Below, in pieces: positions 1 to 8,710 of a stretch of 64,000 nt of DNA. The translations under genes were made by a program, and so were the position numbers. Position 1 is the stretch's first letter, and each line of letters begins with the position of its first letter. This stretch comes from Psychromonas sp. psych-6C06 (GTDB lineage Bacteria; Pseudomonadota; Gammaproteobacteria; Enterobacterales; Psychromonadaceae). The stretch is from positions 111,107 through 175,106 of the forward strand of contig NZ_PIZM01000005.1 in NCBI RefSeq assembly GCF_002835465.1, written 5' to 3'. The notes under the pieces are model-generated. The model searched no databases. It had not been told where the DNA came from and saw nothing but the letters and a program-made list of their open reading frames with translations.

Positions 1-249
1 CCAGCTCCTATCGCAACGCCGACACCTGTGGTTACTCAAGCTCCTACGATGACACCTGCACCTACAGCGACACCTGCTCCAGTGGTAACGCCAACGCCTG
101 TTGTTGGTGAGTCTACATGGGAAGCTGAGAAAGTTTACAATACTGGAGACACTGTAGTTGTTGATGGTATTACTTACACAGCAGGCTGGTGGACGAAAGG
201 TGATAAACCTGGAACAACTGGTCAATGGGGTGTTTGGAAAGCGAAATAA
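1..249 (+). CDS. C-terminal end of a secreted protein with a CBM5/12 chitin-binding module (partial)
   Basis: The frame is open from the first base and stops at 247-249, so only the last 82 residues are present. They are a Pro/Thr/Ala linker (repeats of TPAPTATPAP type) followed by a CBM5/12 module of about 45 residues: a leading Trp, an IYNTGD-like turn, the AGWWTKG aromatic patch and a closing GQWGVW. Such modules bind chitin and sit at the ends of secreted chitinases and related enzymes. The catalytic part lies outside the window. The last module is very close to the one at 63836-63954 and to the end of the GH9 protein at 433-2835, so this is one of a local set. A GTG at 28 is only an internal Val codon. 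Confidence 0.85.
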   Translation, partial: PAPIATPTPVVTQAPTMTPAPTATPAPVVTPTPVVGESTWEAEKVYNTGDTVVVDGITYTAGWWTKGDKPGTTGQWGVWKAK

Positions 250-270
250 CTTTCTTTTTCACTGACTACA

Positions 271-296
271 AAGGGATGCATGCGCATCCCTTTTTT
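271..296 (+). terminator. Rho-independent terminator of the CBM5/12 gene
   Basis: A GGGATGC/GCATCCC stem (273-279 with 284-290, four-base loop) is followed directly by six T residues, 22 bases after the stop codon. Confidence 0.85.
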
Positions 297-432
297 AATA
301 TCTGTTCTAAATTTTATGCAGAAAAACCATCAATCTCAACGCGTTGATTAAAGATACGACTAATCAACGGCAAAGAGAATGATGATGTTAACCAATATAA
401 GCGCCACTATTTAGCGATAATTAGCGGTGCTT

Positions 433-2835
433 TTAGATTTTTCTCCACACTCCCCATTGGCCAGATTTTTCAGGATCTTGGCCTTGTGTCCACCATGCAG
501 CACGATAAGTTATACCATTAACTGTGACTTGATCACCTCCATTATAGATAGCTGTTGCACTCCATGTTGTGTTGCCGTTGGGTGTTGGTGTAACAGTTGG
601 TGTTATCACTGGCGTAGGTGTTGTTGTGATTATTGGTGTCGCCGTAATACTTGGCGTAGGGGTAACTGTTGGCGTTGGTGTGCTGATCACATCGCCACAT
701 GATACTTGCTCCCAGAACCAAGAGTTTACTGAAGGTGTTTCCCAAACGCCTGGATTATTTTTAGCTTGATAGCAACTATTTTGGTAACTAACAATCTCAC
801 CATTTTTAGCGCGTGTTTTTCCGGCAATAAAAGAGGGATATTCAATTACAGGAGTCGGCGTAATCGTTGGCGTCGGTGTAATGACAGCTGGAGTTGGGGT
901 CATCGTCGGAGTTGGTGTAATGATTACGGGAGTCGGCGTAATCGTTGGCGTCGGTGTGATGATTGCGGGAGTAGGTGTCATCGTGGGTGTCGGTGTAATG
1001 ACAGCCGGAGTTGGGGTAATCGTCGGAGTCGGTGTACTGACTATTGGTGTAGGGGTAATAATTGGTGTTGGCGTGATCACTGTTTTGGGTTGTAATGCAC
1101 TGATACTACTCAGTAGATAAACCGTAGCAGCTTGTCCGAAAATGGTTGTTTCTTGATTACTGTAATTACGGTTATGATTCACAAAAATATACTTTTGTGT
1201 ATCAAATACGCTGTTATCGAGCATTGCTTGCATTTCTGATTTGTAGGGTTGTGCGATTGCCCCACTTGAAAGTGCATCTAGCAGTGAAGCACGATCAACA
1301 GGCCCCTCTGAAACGGCTCCAACGGGTTTATTGCCAGAAAGACGGTACATTTGATGATAGATTTGATCCGCACTCTTAAGTACTTTATCTGAAACGACAA
1401 AGCTTGTTCCCCAATTATTTTTTCCGTACAGGTAATCAAGGTTGTCATAAGCAAGAGGAAGGTAATACTCATCGCCACTTAATGCGTGCTCAGCAGCCAT
1501 TGCACCAATTAGTAGATTATTATAAAGAGAAGCCCAATAGATAGTACTCGGTAATCCCCAAATATTTCCTGTTTGCTTTTTCGCAAAGTTGTTGAAAATC
1601 TCCAACTCGTAGGTGAATTGATTGTTAGCATGGTTATCAAATTCTCCTAAACGCTGATTGGCAGAAAGTGAATAGGATGCCCAGCTTGCGGTATATTGAG
1701 GTTGTAAATTGATTGCTTTTGCCGCTTCTAAGTATTGTGTATCAGCACTGGCTTGATAAAGTTCAACGGCGGCTAATGCTTTATTATCTTGTTCACTGTC
1801 ATCTGGGTAGAACCACTCTCGGTCGTAGGGGAGGTAGTTGAGTCGGTCACTTGATTGTGCCGCTTTCCATATCGCTTTTGCTTTGCTCAGGTAACGTTCA
1901 CTTAATTCAGTGTCGAAGGGTTTAAATGTTGTTGCACCATGGGCAAGGGCTGCTGCGACTAAAAACATATTGGGCGCATATTTAGCTGCAAAAGCGGGGC
2001 GGTCAAAGCCATTTAATCGGTCATCTTCAGGGTAACGATCGGCTTGATTATGATCTTTATGAGAACCCACTTGATTAATAAAAACGTCATCACTAGGCAG
2101 CAGTTTAACGAGGTAATCCAAACCATGCTTTGCTTCATCAAGAATATCAACGTAATTGGAGTTACTTAATACTTTTTTATGAATGCTAGGGTTTACTTCA
2201 TAGGCGCGCGTTAGGTAATAAGCGGTCACGGCATTAGTTAATGAAAACTTTATATAGTCGCCAGCGTCGTACCAGCCTCCAGTTGCATCAACGGTGAACT
2301 GAGTATTTTTCCATTGTGTACTCTGAGCGCCAGCTGTTGCTGGGCCACTGGCTTCAACTACTTTTGCGAACTCGTCGTCCATATGCGAAAGGCTATGATT
2401 AAGCGTATCCGCAGTACCACTTCGTGCTGTTTTAAGGTGGGTTAATAGTTGTGTTAACTCACCGGCATACAGGTCTGTATTAATGTTAAACAGCGTGTGT
2501 GCTGTTTCACCATCGGGAAGGGTTACTTGAATACGATAATCACCAGTTTCACGAAGCTGGGAAAGGTCAATCTCATGATTGGAAATAAAAGGGGAGTAAT
2601 CACTTTTACTCACATTATTACTATTAATATTGCCAGTTAATACCGTTTGTCCGTTTTTAACCACTTGGTAAGTCGCTTGTTGTAATGATTTGTCTGACAT
2701 CACAACCAGCACTTTTTCGCGATCTGGAGTATAACCAAGTTGATTCCCACGTAAGTAGGTATCTGCATTGATAGCGGGGCTAATAGCTAATGATACTGCA
2801 CTCGCGAGCAGTGTTTTTAATATTTTGTGTTGCAT
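433..2835 (-). CDS. Secreted GH9 glycoside hydrolase with two C-terminal CBM5/12 modules
   Basis: This 800-residue protein has a signal peptide (cleavage likely after INA, residues 22-24), an Ig-like CelD_N-type domain (about 25-115), a GH9 (alpha/alpha)6 catalytic domain (about 125-580), a Pro/Thr linker (585-665), a CBM5/12-like module (about 667-717), a second linker and a final CBM5/12 module (756-800). The GH9 base motif WYDAGDYIKF is at 188-197 (Asp190, Asp193), and the likely acid is Glu562 in NQETTIFGQAA. GH9 enzymes are mostly beta-glucanases, but Vibrio-type members act on glucosamine or chitosan oligosaccharides. The chitin-type binding modules suggest such a substrate here. That substrate call is inference. 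It faces the CBM gene at 1-249 tail to tail. Confidence 0.88.
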   Translation of the reverse strand: MQHKILKTLLASAVSLAISPAINADTYLRGNQLGYTPDREKVLVVMSDKSLQQATYQVVKNGQTVLTGNINSNNVSKSDYSPFISNHEIDLSQLRETGDYRIQVTLPDGETAHTLFNINTDLYAGELTQLLTHLKTARSGTADTLNHSLSHMDDEFAKVVEASGPATAGAQSTQWKNTQFTVDATGGWYDAGDYIKFSLTNAVTAYYLTRAYEVNPSIHKKVLSNSNYVDILDEAKHGLDYLVKLLPSDDVFINQVGSHKDHNQADRYPEDDRLNGFDRPAFAAKYAPNMFLVAAALAHGATTFKPFDTELSERYLSKAKAIWKAAQSSDRLNYLPYDREWFYPDDSEQDNKALAAVELYQASADTQYLEAAKAINLQPQYTASWASYSLSANQRLGEFDNHANNQFTYELEIFNNFAKKQTGNIWGLPSTIYWASLYNNLLIGAMAAEHALSGDEYYLPLAYDNLDYLYGKNNWGTSFVVSDKVLKSADQIYHQMYRLSGNKPVGAVSEGPVDRASLLDALSSGAIAQPYKSEMQAMLDNSVFDTQKYIFVNHNRNYSNQETTIFGQAATVYLLSSISALQPKTVITPTPIITPTPIVSTPTPTITPTPAVITPTPTMTPTPAIITPTPTITPTPVIITPTPTMTPTPAVITPTPTITPTPVIEYPSFIAGKTRAKNGEIVSYQNSCYQAKNNPGVWETPSVNSWFWEQVSCGDVISTPTPTVTPTPSITATPIITTTPTPVITPTVTPTPNGNTTWSATAIYNGGDQVTVNGITYRAAWWTQGQDPEKSGQWGVWRKI
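844..1038 (-). repeat. Five tandem 39-bp units encoding a Pro/Thr linker
   Basis: Residues 600-664 of the GH9 protein are five copies of a 13-residue unit of the form ITPTPTITPTPAV, alternating TIT/TMT and AV/AI/VI. The DNA is a matching 39-bp tandem repeat, which could change length by slippage or recombination without breaking the frame. Confidence 0.85.
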
Positions 2836-3140
2836 CGTTCAACGTCCTTATTGATTTTATTCGGTAGTAAATAGCAATCTTTAATATTCATTCTTTTTGA
2901 GTAATATCTATCTCAGATTGTTCTTTAAGTTTCTGTGTTAGTTGGGTTGGTGAAGCATCATGCTTAATCCGTTCGCACAAATGGGATCCTTCCCTATTTT
3001 ATATCGGGTGGCAATTATTGTGATGTTTTTGTTATTAAAGTGTGCGTTAATGCAACATTTTTAGCTTAGGCATCAGTAAAAGGGGCGGGGAAAGGGAAGC
3101 AACTTAACCGTTGATTGCGCTTAACTGAGTGTGAAACGTA
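2836..3140. other. Intergenic region upstream of the GH9 gene
   Basis: This stretch should hold the promoter of the leftward GH9 gene. I see no further gene, and no promoter that I can name with confidence. Confidence 0.4.
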
Positions 3141-3179
3141 AAAAAGCCAGCAAATTAAAGGCTTAATTTACTGGCTTTG
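3141..3179 (-). terminator. Terminator of the carbonic anhydrase gene
   Basis: An AAAGCCAG/CTGGCTTT stem (3143-3150 with 3171-3178) extends inward through AAATTAA/TTAATTT. Read leftward, the stem is followed by five T residues. It lies about 130 bases after the carbonic anhydrase stop codon. Confidence 0.75.
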
Positions 3180-3305
3180 ATGCGCATGAGTATAACGTTT
3201 ATTAACGTTATTTCTGACATAAATTACATCATATTGAATTAAAATCAGTGTGTTATGTTCTTTAGACTCTCTGCTTGAAACGCATTTAGTTATCCTACAT
3301 TGTGG

Positions 3306-4169
3306 TTATTTAGCAGATAATAATTCAGGATTAATCACTAGGTTTCTTACGCCATGTGCATGATCTTCGTTGAACACATTACCTTCAAGCCATTTACCCA
3401 CTGTGTGAATATTTACTTTAGCAATCTTAGGGCGAACACTCCATGATACTTGAAAAGGAGAAGCTTTTTCATTATAGCTAGGTCCTGTCGTTGAGCCCGC
3501 ATATTGTACCGCTTCACCAGTATTGCTTGGGATGTTTAATGCCTGTTGATAGCCATTTTTAATGCCATGGGCAGTTAAGTCGCTAAAATCTAGTGCCTTA
3601 TCATCATTCACTAAAACGTAAACTTGTGTTTCAACACGTAGTTGCGGATTGCCTATGGAATCATCTAAACAAGCGCCTAATGTTGGTCCAGGTTTAACTT
3701 GTGCGCTTGAGTGAACGTAGTGAACCTCAATGGTATCACCGGGATATAAGCTACCATGCTTACTTTCACCTATCTTGTGTTTAAGAGGCGCTAGCTCTGC
3801 TTTACTTAATTTACCAGAATAAACATAACCGCTGTGGTAGCCATGGCCATCGCCATTACCTGCATATTTATTAAATTCGCCACCTTTATGTTCAGCATTT
3901 TTATGAAAGTGGATATTGCACAAGTTCATTTCCGTGTAAGCCGGAGCGCTACCAAAGTCACGTTGGTTTGTACCTTTAATGACATCAATGTCACGCGGTG
4001 ACTGCGGGCCAAAGCCTTTTCCTGCTGTATTTTCAGCAAGTTGAGCACGTTGAGCTTTGATCACACTATCGGCAACTTGATCTGTGTGTTCTGTATGGGT
4101 ATCAGCTGCATTGACAGCGCTTGGCAGAAGAGCGACTGATGCACAGAAGATAAGTGTTTTTTTATTCAT
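3306..4169 (-). CDS. Periplasmic delta-class carbonic anhydrase
   Basis: The product has 287 residues and a clear signal peptide (MNKKTLIF...AVNA|ADTH). The core carries the segment MNLCNIHFHKNAEHKGGEF, which matches the bacterial delta-class carbonic anhydrase family (related to diatom CDCA/delta enzymes), with metal-ligand type His and Cys residues in CNIHFH and a second conserved Cys in TLGACLDD. It would interconvert CO2 and bicarbonate in the periplasm. The gene stands alone, with its own terminator and a start preceded by AAGGAT. The family assignment rests on recognised motifs, and the metal used cannot be told from sequence. Confidence 0.85.
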   Translation of the reverse strand: MNKKTLIFCASVALLPSAVNAADTHTEHTDQVADSVIKAQRAQLAENTAGKGFGPQSPRDIDVIKGTNQRDFGSAPAYTEMNLCNIHFHKNAEHKGGEFNKYAGNGDGHGYHSGYVYSGKLSKAELAPLKHKIGESKHGSLYPGDTIEVHYVHSSAQVKPGPTLGACLDDSIGNPQLRVETQVYVLVNDDKALDFSDLTAHGIKNGYQQALNIPSNTGEAVQYAGSTTGPSYNEKASPFQVSWSVRPKIAKVNIHTVGKWLEGNVFNEDHAHGVRNLVINPELLSAK

Positions 4170-4327
4170 TTTTTATATCCTTATTCTACGTTAGGCTAGC
4201 TTCTTTATTTTATTTAACGTATTGAATTGTATCGGTTATGAAGCTGGGGGTAGCTTAATATGAATATTGATATTTACCTATAAAAAAGTAGTAGTTTGAT
4301 TATGTTTTGTTTTTTTAGAGGAGGAAA

Positions 4328-4352
4328 GATGAGGGCTGGTGTAGCCCTCATC
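4328..4352 (-). terminator. Hairpin after the symporter operon, possible terminator
   Basis: GATGAGGGCT and AGCCCTCATC form a perfect 10-bp stem with a five-base loop. Read leftward, it is followed by TTTCCTCCT, a weak T-tract, so termination is plausible but not certain. Confidence 0.5.
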
Positions 4353-4453
4353 TTGAGAGGATATTAAATGGCGTTGTCACCTTAAATGTAAGGGTTATTA
4401 GGGTAACAAACCTATTCACATCGTTAATCTATATTGATGATTGGTTGTTTAAG

Positions 4454-4558
4454 TTACTCTGTGTCATCACTTTTCATCGCTTTACGAATGCAGAAGGCCG
4501 CGCCTCCCCAAGTGATGCCTAAACCAAGTACCATCATAATTATTGCACCTGTTGTCAT
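4454..4558 (-). CDS. 34-residue MetS-like small subunit of an NSS transporter
   Basis: A short frame starts one base after the symporter stop codon and encodes 34 residues: an N-terminal MTTGAIIMMVLGLGITWGG membrane helix, then AAFCIRKAMKSDDTE. One hydrophobic helix followed by a basic-then-acidic tail is the pattern of the small subunits (MetS type) encoded next to methionine/alanine-import NSS transporters. Its AGGAG ribosome binding site lies inside the last symporter codons, so the two are very likely translationally coupled. The role as an accessory or stabilising subunit is inferred from the family and the neighbour. Confidence 0.8.
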   Translation of the reverse strand: MTTGAIIMMVLGLGITWGGAAFCIRKAMKSDDTE

Positions 4559-4559
4559 C

Positions 4560-6044
4560 TTATTGCTCCTGTGTGATATTTTGTTTGCTGGCTTTATTAA
4601 TAAGGATTGCGGCGATTAGCATCGCAGCCACTAAGCCCCAGCCTAATAACATTAAGTCTGACTGCGCATAGCCACCATAGCCTTCTGTTAATGTTTTATA
4701 AATATTGGTTCCTAAAATTACTAATAGGAATAGCGGGCTTATAAAACGTAAACATATTTCAAACCAATTACCGATAGTAAACTCAGAAACACGATTCACA
4801 TGTTGATGAATATCTGTAACTTTAATGATCCAAGCCATGATGATTAGTTCAATTAGGCAACTTGCAAGCAGTGCAATGTTATTCATAAAGTAATCAACAA
4901 GATCAAGAAGTAATAATCCGCCATTAGTAGCAAAAGAGATCGAAACAACAAAGCCAATACCGCAAACTAGTGAAGCTGCAACTTTACGAGATAGGTTTAA
5001 TTTATCAATAAAGGCAGAGGTGACTGCTTCGATTATAGAGATATGTGAGCTGAGGCCTGCAATCACTAAGGCAAAGAAAAATATCGGACCTAATAGATAA
5101 GGGGCTGGCAATAAGTTAATGGCAGAGGGGATTGTTACAAAGGCAAGACCAACACCCGATGAAACTACATCGGTTAAAGGTTTTGCTTGCTCATGTGCCA
5201 TGTTGCCTAAAATAGCAAAAATTAAAATACCGGCGACAATTGAAAAACCACAGTTGATTAAAACTGTCATAAAGGCATTGTTGGTGACATCTGATTTTGT
5301 CGGTAGGTAACTTGAATAGGCTAACATAATAGCGAAACCAACACTGAGCGTGAAGAATATTTGACCATATGCAGCAGACCATACTTTTGGATCGCTTATT
5401 TTACTAAAGTCTGGTTCGAATAAGTAATTTAAGCCATCTAATGCGCCCGGTAACATTATCATGCGTGCAATTAATGCTAACACCATAATAAATAGCAAAG
5501 GCATCATTATTTTACTTGCTCGTTCAATACCGCCTTTTACACCAGTAAAAATGGCTGCAAAAGTAATTAACCATGCAATCGCCATCGGGGTCGCGATATG
5601 CCACTGAATGCTACCTAATTTTGTTGGCCCATTGTCGCTACCTAATTGTAAAAACTCGCTAAAGAAGTAAGCGTTGGTATCTGTTCCCCAACTTTGCGTA
5701 AATGATAAATTAAAGTAAGAGATTGCCCAACCAATGACGGCAACATAATAAACGGCAATAATTGCCGCTAACATCACTTGAAACCATCCTAGCCATTCAA
5801 ATTTACTGTTTAAACGTGCAAATACTCGTGGTGCTGCACCTCGGTACTTATGTCCCATACCAAATTCCATGATCATAAATGGAATGCCGGCAGTTAGCAT
5901 AGCGAAAAGATAAGGGATGAAAAACGCACCTCCACCATTTTCATAAGCCATATAAGGAAAACGCCAAATGTTTCCTAATCCAATTGCTGAACCCACCGCG
6001 GCAAGAATAAACCCTGCGCGGGAACCCCACTGTTCTCGTTTCAT
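4560..6044 (-). CDS. Sodium-dependent NSS (SLC6-type) amino acid symporter
   Basis: The 494-residue polytopic protein opens with REQWGSRAGFILAAVGSAIG, and GLGNIWRFPYMAYENGGGAF follows; this is the TM1 signature of neurotransmitter:sodium symporters, which includes the Na+ and substrate-binding unwound region. Hydrophobic segments fit 11-12 membrane helices. It would import an amino acid with Na+ across the inner membrane, and the adjoining MetS-like subunit suggests a methionine or alanine type substrate (inference). I chose the ATG at 6044 because it has AAGGAA at good spacing. An upstream TTG at 6065 would add seven residues that do not belong to the family start. Confidence 0.88.
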   Translation of the reverse strand: MKREQWGSRAGFILAAVGSAIGLGNIWRFPYMAYENGGGAFFIPYLFAMLTAGIPFMIMEFGMGHKYRGAAPRVFARLNSKFEWLGWFQVMLAAIIAVYYVAVIGWAISYFNLSFTQSWGTDTNAYFFSEFLQLGSDNGPTKLGSIQWHIATPMAIAWLITFAAIFTGVKGGIERASKIMMPLLFIMVLALIARMIMLPGALDGLNYLFEPDFSKISDPKVWSAAYGQIFFTLSVGFAIMLAYSSYLPTKSDVTNNAFMTVLINCGFSIVAGILIFAILGNMAHEQAKPLTDVVSSGVGLAFVTIPSAINLLPAPYLLGPIFFFALVIAGLSSHISIIEAVTSAFIDKLNLSRKVAASLVCGIGFVVSISFATNGGLLLLDLVDYFMNNIALLASCLIELIIMAWIIKVTDIHQHVNRVSEFTIGNWFEICLRFISPLFLLVILGTNIYKTLTEGYGGYAQSDLMLLGWGLVAAMLIAAILINKASKQNITQEQ

Positions 6045-6479
6045 AAATATTCCTTTTTTGTGCAATTTTTAATAAATGCGAATAATATTGTGCCTTTACT
6101 CGTGTAAAAGCGAACGCGCAGACTACCTATTTAATGTAAAGGCGGCAATGTTAAATGCTAACAAGCTTAATGCCTGTAATGATTTTTGAAGGTAATAAAA
6201 AGTAAAAACTAAATTGATTTATGTCGCTAACATTTTGATAATGAAAGTTGTACTATACTTTTTAAGGATTAGTTTATTGACTAATAATGTGGCCGAGAAA
6301 CTATAACTAAGATCGCAAATATTTTTCAATCAAATACGATTTTATTAGCAATACTTAAGATTTGGTATATGGTTTGCTATACAAAATAGACCGATACATA
6401 GATAATCTAACTATTAATTTTTAAGCTTTGCCATCGCTAAATAATGGTGATTAAGCAATTTACAGAGGGTGCTACATAT
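6045..6479. other. Divergent intergenic region between the symporter and the pilin genes
   Basis: About 430 bases, AT-rich, without a coding frame I can support. It should contain the promoters of both flanking transcripts. An imperfect inverted repeat lies near 6147-6177 (TGTTA/TAACA inside GGCA/TGCC). Confidence 0.4.
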
Positions 6480-6929
6480 ATGAAACAACAATCAGGTTTT
6501 ACGCTAATTGAATTAGTGATCGTTATTATTATTCTTGGTATTTTAGCCGCGACTGCTGTACCAAAGTTCGTGGATCTTCAAGGTGATGCTCGAGCTTCTG
6601 CTTTAAAAGGCGTTAAAGCGGCTTTGGAAGGCGGGGCGACATTAACTTATTCTCAAGCCGCGATTGAAGGTAAAGAGAAGGCTTCTTCGGGGCAGTCGAC
6701 CAAAAGCGGAGTTGCTCTAGTAAATGGTTATCCTGCTGCAACTGCTGGTGGTATTGAGGTCGCTGTTGAATTAAGCTCTGGAGATTGGGGAATAACACAT
6801 GCTTCAGGAACAACAACTATTATTGCTTCTGGCGCATTAGATACAGCAGGTAATTGTGAAGTGACTTATGAAGAGGCTGCCGACACTAATAGTCGTCCTG
6901 TTATCACTGCAACAACTGATAACTGTTAA
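6480..6929 (+). CDS. MshA-like type IV prepilin, first copy
   Basis: The 149-residue prepilin has the class III signal MKQQSG|FTLIELVIVIIILGILAA with Gly(-1), Phe(+1) and Glu(+5). After the helix, the segment ALKGVKAALEGGATLTYSQAAI is shared almost residue for residue with the next gene. The C-terminus has a Cys pair (GNCEVTYEE ... TDNC) that would close the D-region loop. It would be processed by a prepilin peptidase and built into, or help to start, an MSHA pilus. The start at 6480 gives a six-residue leader. An in-frame ATG at 6444 would give an unusually long one. In Vibrio this slot is mshB, but the protein resembles the MshA type. Confidence 0.85.
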   Translation: MKQQSGFTLIELVIVIIILGILAATAVPKFVDLQGDARASALKGVKAALEGGATLTYSQAAIEGKEKASSGQSTKSGVALVNGYPAATAGGIEVAVELSSGDWGITHASGTTTIIASGALDTAGNCEVTYEEAADTNSRPVITATTDNC

Positions 6930-7009
6930 ATAAGTAATTAAATCATTAAATTTTCAGTGTGGTGTCGTAAAGTCACCGTTATTTTTTATCTCTATTTCCA
7001 GGAACAAAC

Positions 7010-7471
7010 ATGAACAAGCAACAAAAAGGTTTTACATTAATTGAGTTGGTTATTGTTATTATTATTTTAGGTATTTTAGCTGCCGTTGCAGTACCTAAAT
7101 TTATTGATATGCAAGAAGATGCACGTATTTCAGCGTTAAAAGGTGTTAAAGCAGCACTTGAGGGGGGCGCAACACTGTCTTACTCAAAAGCTGCCATTGA
7201 TGGTGTTGAGAAAAAATCAACGCACGACCTAGATGTTGATGGTACTACGGTGAAAATCGTTTATGGTTATCCAGATGGAACGACAGATGGGATTATGAAG
7301 TCGGTTGATCTGAGCAGTGGTGATTGGAATACCAATGGCTCTAACCCAATCTATGTATTTGCATCATCAGCGTCATCAACACACGTAGATGGCACTTGTG
7401 ATGTAGTTTACACATTAGCTGCAACATCTGATGCACGTCCAACAGTAACGGTTAACGATACTGGCTGTTAA
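7010..7471 (+). CDS. mshA: MSHA major pilin prepilin
   Basis: The 153-residue prepilin reads MNKQQKG|FTLIELVIVIIILGILAAVAVPKFIDMQEDARISALKG, with the prepilin peptidase site at Gly7/Phe8 and a C-terminal disulfide loop (GTCDVVY ... NDTGC). AGGAAC precedes the start. Position, MshA-like sequence and a strong terminator right after it, which would allow high expression separate from the minor pilins, suggest that this is the main subunit. Of the two MshA-like genes, which one is the true major pilin cannot be settled from sequence alone. Confidence 0.82.
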   Translation: MNKQQKGFTLIELVIVIIILGILAAVAVPKFIDMQEDARISALKGVKAALEGGATLSYSKAAIDGVEKKSTHDLDVDGTTVKIVYGYPDGTTDGIMKSVDLSSGDWNTNGSNPIYVFASSASSTHVDGTCDVVYTLAATSDARPTVTVNDTGC

Positions 7472-7498
7472 ATAAAGCATTAACTGTGAAGTTACTTA

Positions 7499-7527
7499 AA
7501 ATCCCACATTGCCTGTGGGATTTTTTG
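7499..7527 (+). terminator. Terminator after the major pilin gene
   Basis: An AATCCCACA/TGTGGGATT stem with a five-base loop is followed by a T-run (7522-7527). It separates the two abundant pilin genes from the minor pilin and assembly genes. Confidence 0.85.
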
Positions 7528-7692
7528 TTTCTGCGTGCTCAAAAGTGTATACAAATTCGAAAGAAGAATAAATGTCTCTTATAATTAAGTCTTTGAATAC
7601 GGTTTTATGTTGGCAATCTATTGTTATACACATAGTTTCATTATTAATTCGGCTATTGATCAAGCCACTTCTTTTTCTCTACTGAAGGTCAC

Positions 7693-8193
7693 ATGGCAAA
7701 GAGATTATTGAATAAGCAATTAGTACAAGGTTTTACACTAATAGAGTTAGTGATTGTTATCATTGTACTTGGCGTTTTAGCAGCTGTTGCAATCCCAAAG
7801 TTTGTTAATCGTTCTGGCTTTGAAGATTATACGGTCCGAGATCAATTGATAGCGCGTTTGCGTTTAGTGCAGTTACAAGGCATGAATGCAGAGCCAACAG
7901 ACGATAGTAGTGATAACGCTTGCTATTGGTTGGTGGTTAAAAGTAACTGCTTTTATAACGAGCATACTGCTAGAACAGGTGGAAGTTGCCTCAATCCCTC
8001 ACAATCTGGTGTGTGTAATAGTGAAAGCTATAACGACTCTGCACCTGTCAAATACCCGACAGGTATGCTTGTAACGGCTAATTATCGTTTTGACTTAGAT
8101 GGAAAGTTAGCTCAAGGTAGCTCTCCTATTCAGATTAATGGTGACAATGGTTTATCTGTGACGATTGAAGCACAGGGGTTTATTCATGAATAG
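7693..8193 (+). CDS. mshC: MSHA minor prepilin MshC
   Basis: The 166-residue prepilin has a 13-residue leader and the site QG|FTLIELVIVIIVLGVLAAVA, followed by a globular part with several Cys residues (NACYW, SNCFY, GSCLN, GVCNS), which suggests disulfide-stabilised loops. Its place after the MshA-like genes and before mshD, with an 8-bp overlap into mshD, matches mshC of Vibrio. It is likely a minor pilin that primes or caps MSHA pilus assembly. Confidence 0.8.
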   Translation: MAKRLLNKQLVQGFTLIELVIVIIVLGVLAAVAIPKFVNRSGFEDYTVRDQLIARLRLVQLQGMNAEPTDDSSDNACYWLVVKSNCFYNEHTARTGGSCLNPSQSGVCNSESYNDSAPVKYPTGMLVTANYRFDLDGKLAQGSSPIQINGDNGLSVTIEAQGFIHE

Positions 8194-8710
8194 TCGTGGT
8201 TTTACATTGGTTGAATTAGTGATTGGTATTGTTGTCTTAGCAATTGCAATGTTGACTATGAACACCATGCTTATCTCACAAAGTAAAGATGCCCTTGAAC
8301 CGCTGTATCGATTACGAGCCTCTCAACTTGGGCAAAGCATTATGCAAAGTGTGTTGTCACGTGCCTACGATGAAAAGTCAGATCATAATGGGGGGTTATA
8401 TCGCTGCGATGAAGTATGGCAACCAGCCAATACGCTACACCCTTGCTCAACGGTATTAGGAATTGATGGCACAGAAGTCGCAGGAGAGCATGAAAACTAC
8501 AATGATGTTGACGACTTTATCACTAATGGCTTTCAAGCCGCGGTGAATTATGGTGATGTTTTAGGAGATGCTTTACCTGAACAATATAACAATTACGCCA
8601 TTGATATTAGTGTGGAAGTGTTACGCTCTAGTAGTAAAAAAGTTGTTGTGACAGTCAAAACCCCAAGTAGTGAAGAGATCCGTTTTAGCGCATTAAAAGG
8701 CAACTATTAA
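8186..8710 (+). CDS. mshD: MSHA minor prepilin MshD
   Basis: The 174-residue product starts MNSRG|FTLVELVIGIVVLAIAML, with Gly(-1) and Glu(+5). The following LYRLRASQLGQSIMQSVLSR segment and the GGLYRCDEVW region fit MshD. I chose the ATG at 8186, preceded by AGGGG, because it yields a five-residue leader. The upstream TTG at 8165 would give a longer one. It overlaps mshC by 8 bp, and its stop overlaps the mshO start by one base (TAATG), so the run is translationally coupled. Confidence 0.82.
   Translation: MNSRGFTLVELVIGIVVLAIAMLTMNTMLISQSKDALEPLYRLRASQLGQSIMQSVLSRAYDEKSDHNGGLYRCDEVWQPANTLHPCSTVLGIDGTEVAGEHENYNDVDDFITNGFQAAVNYGDVLGDALPEQYNNYAIDISVEVLRSSSKKVVVTVKTPSSEEIRFSALKGNY

Noticed and set aside
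569..1120. Long plus-strand frames with VGVGV repeats opposite the GH9 gene
   Set aside because: They are the antisense of the Pro/Thr linker repeat, with no start signal or family match.
4434..4619. 61-codon plus-strand frame across the symporter end
   Set aside because: It is antisense to the symporter and its small subunit, and lacks a ribosome binding site.
6930..7009. GGTG/CACC hairpin between the two pilin genes as a terminator
   Set aside because: The stem is short with a long loop. It may pause polymerase but is not a supported terminator.
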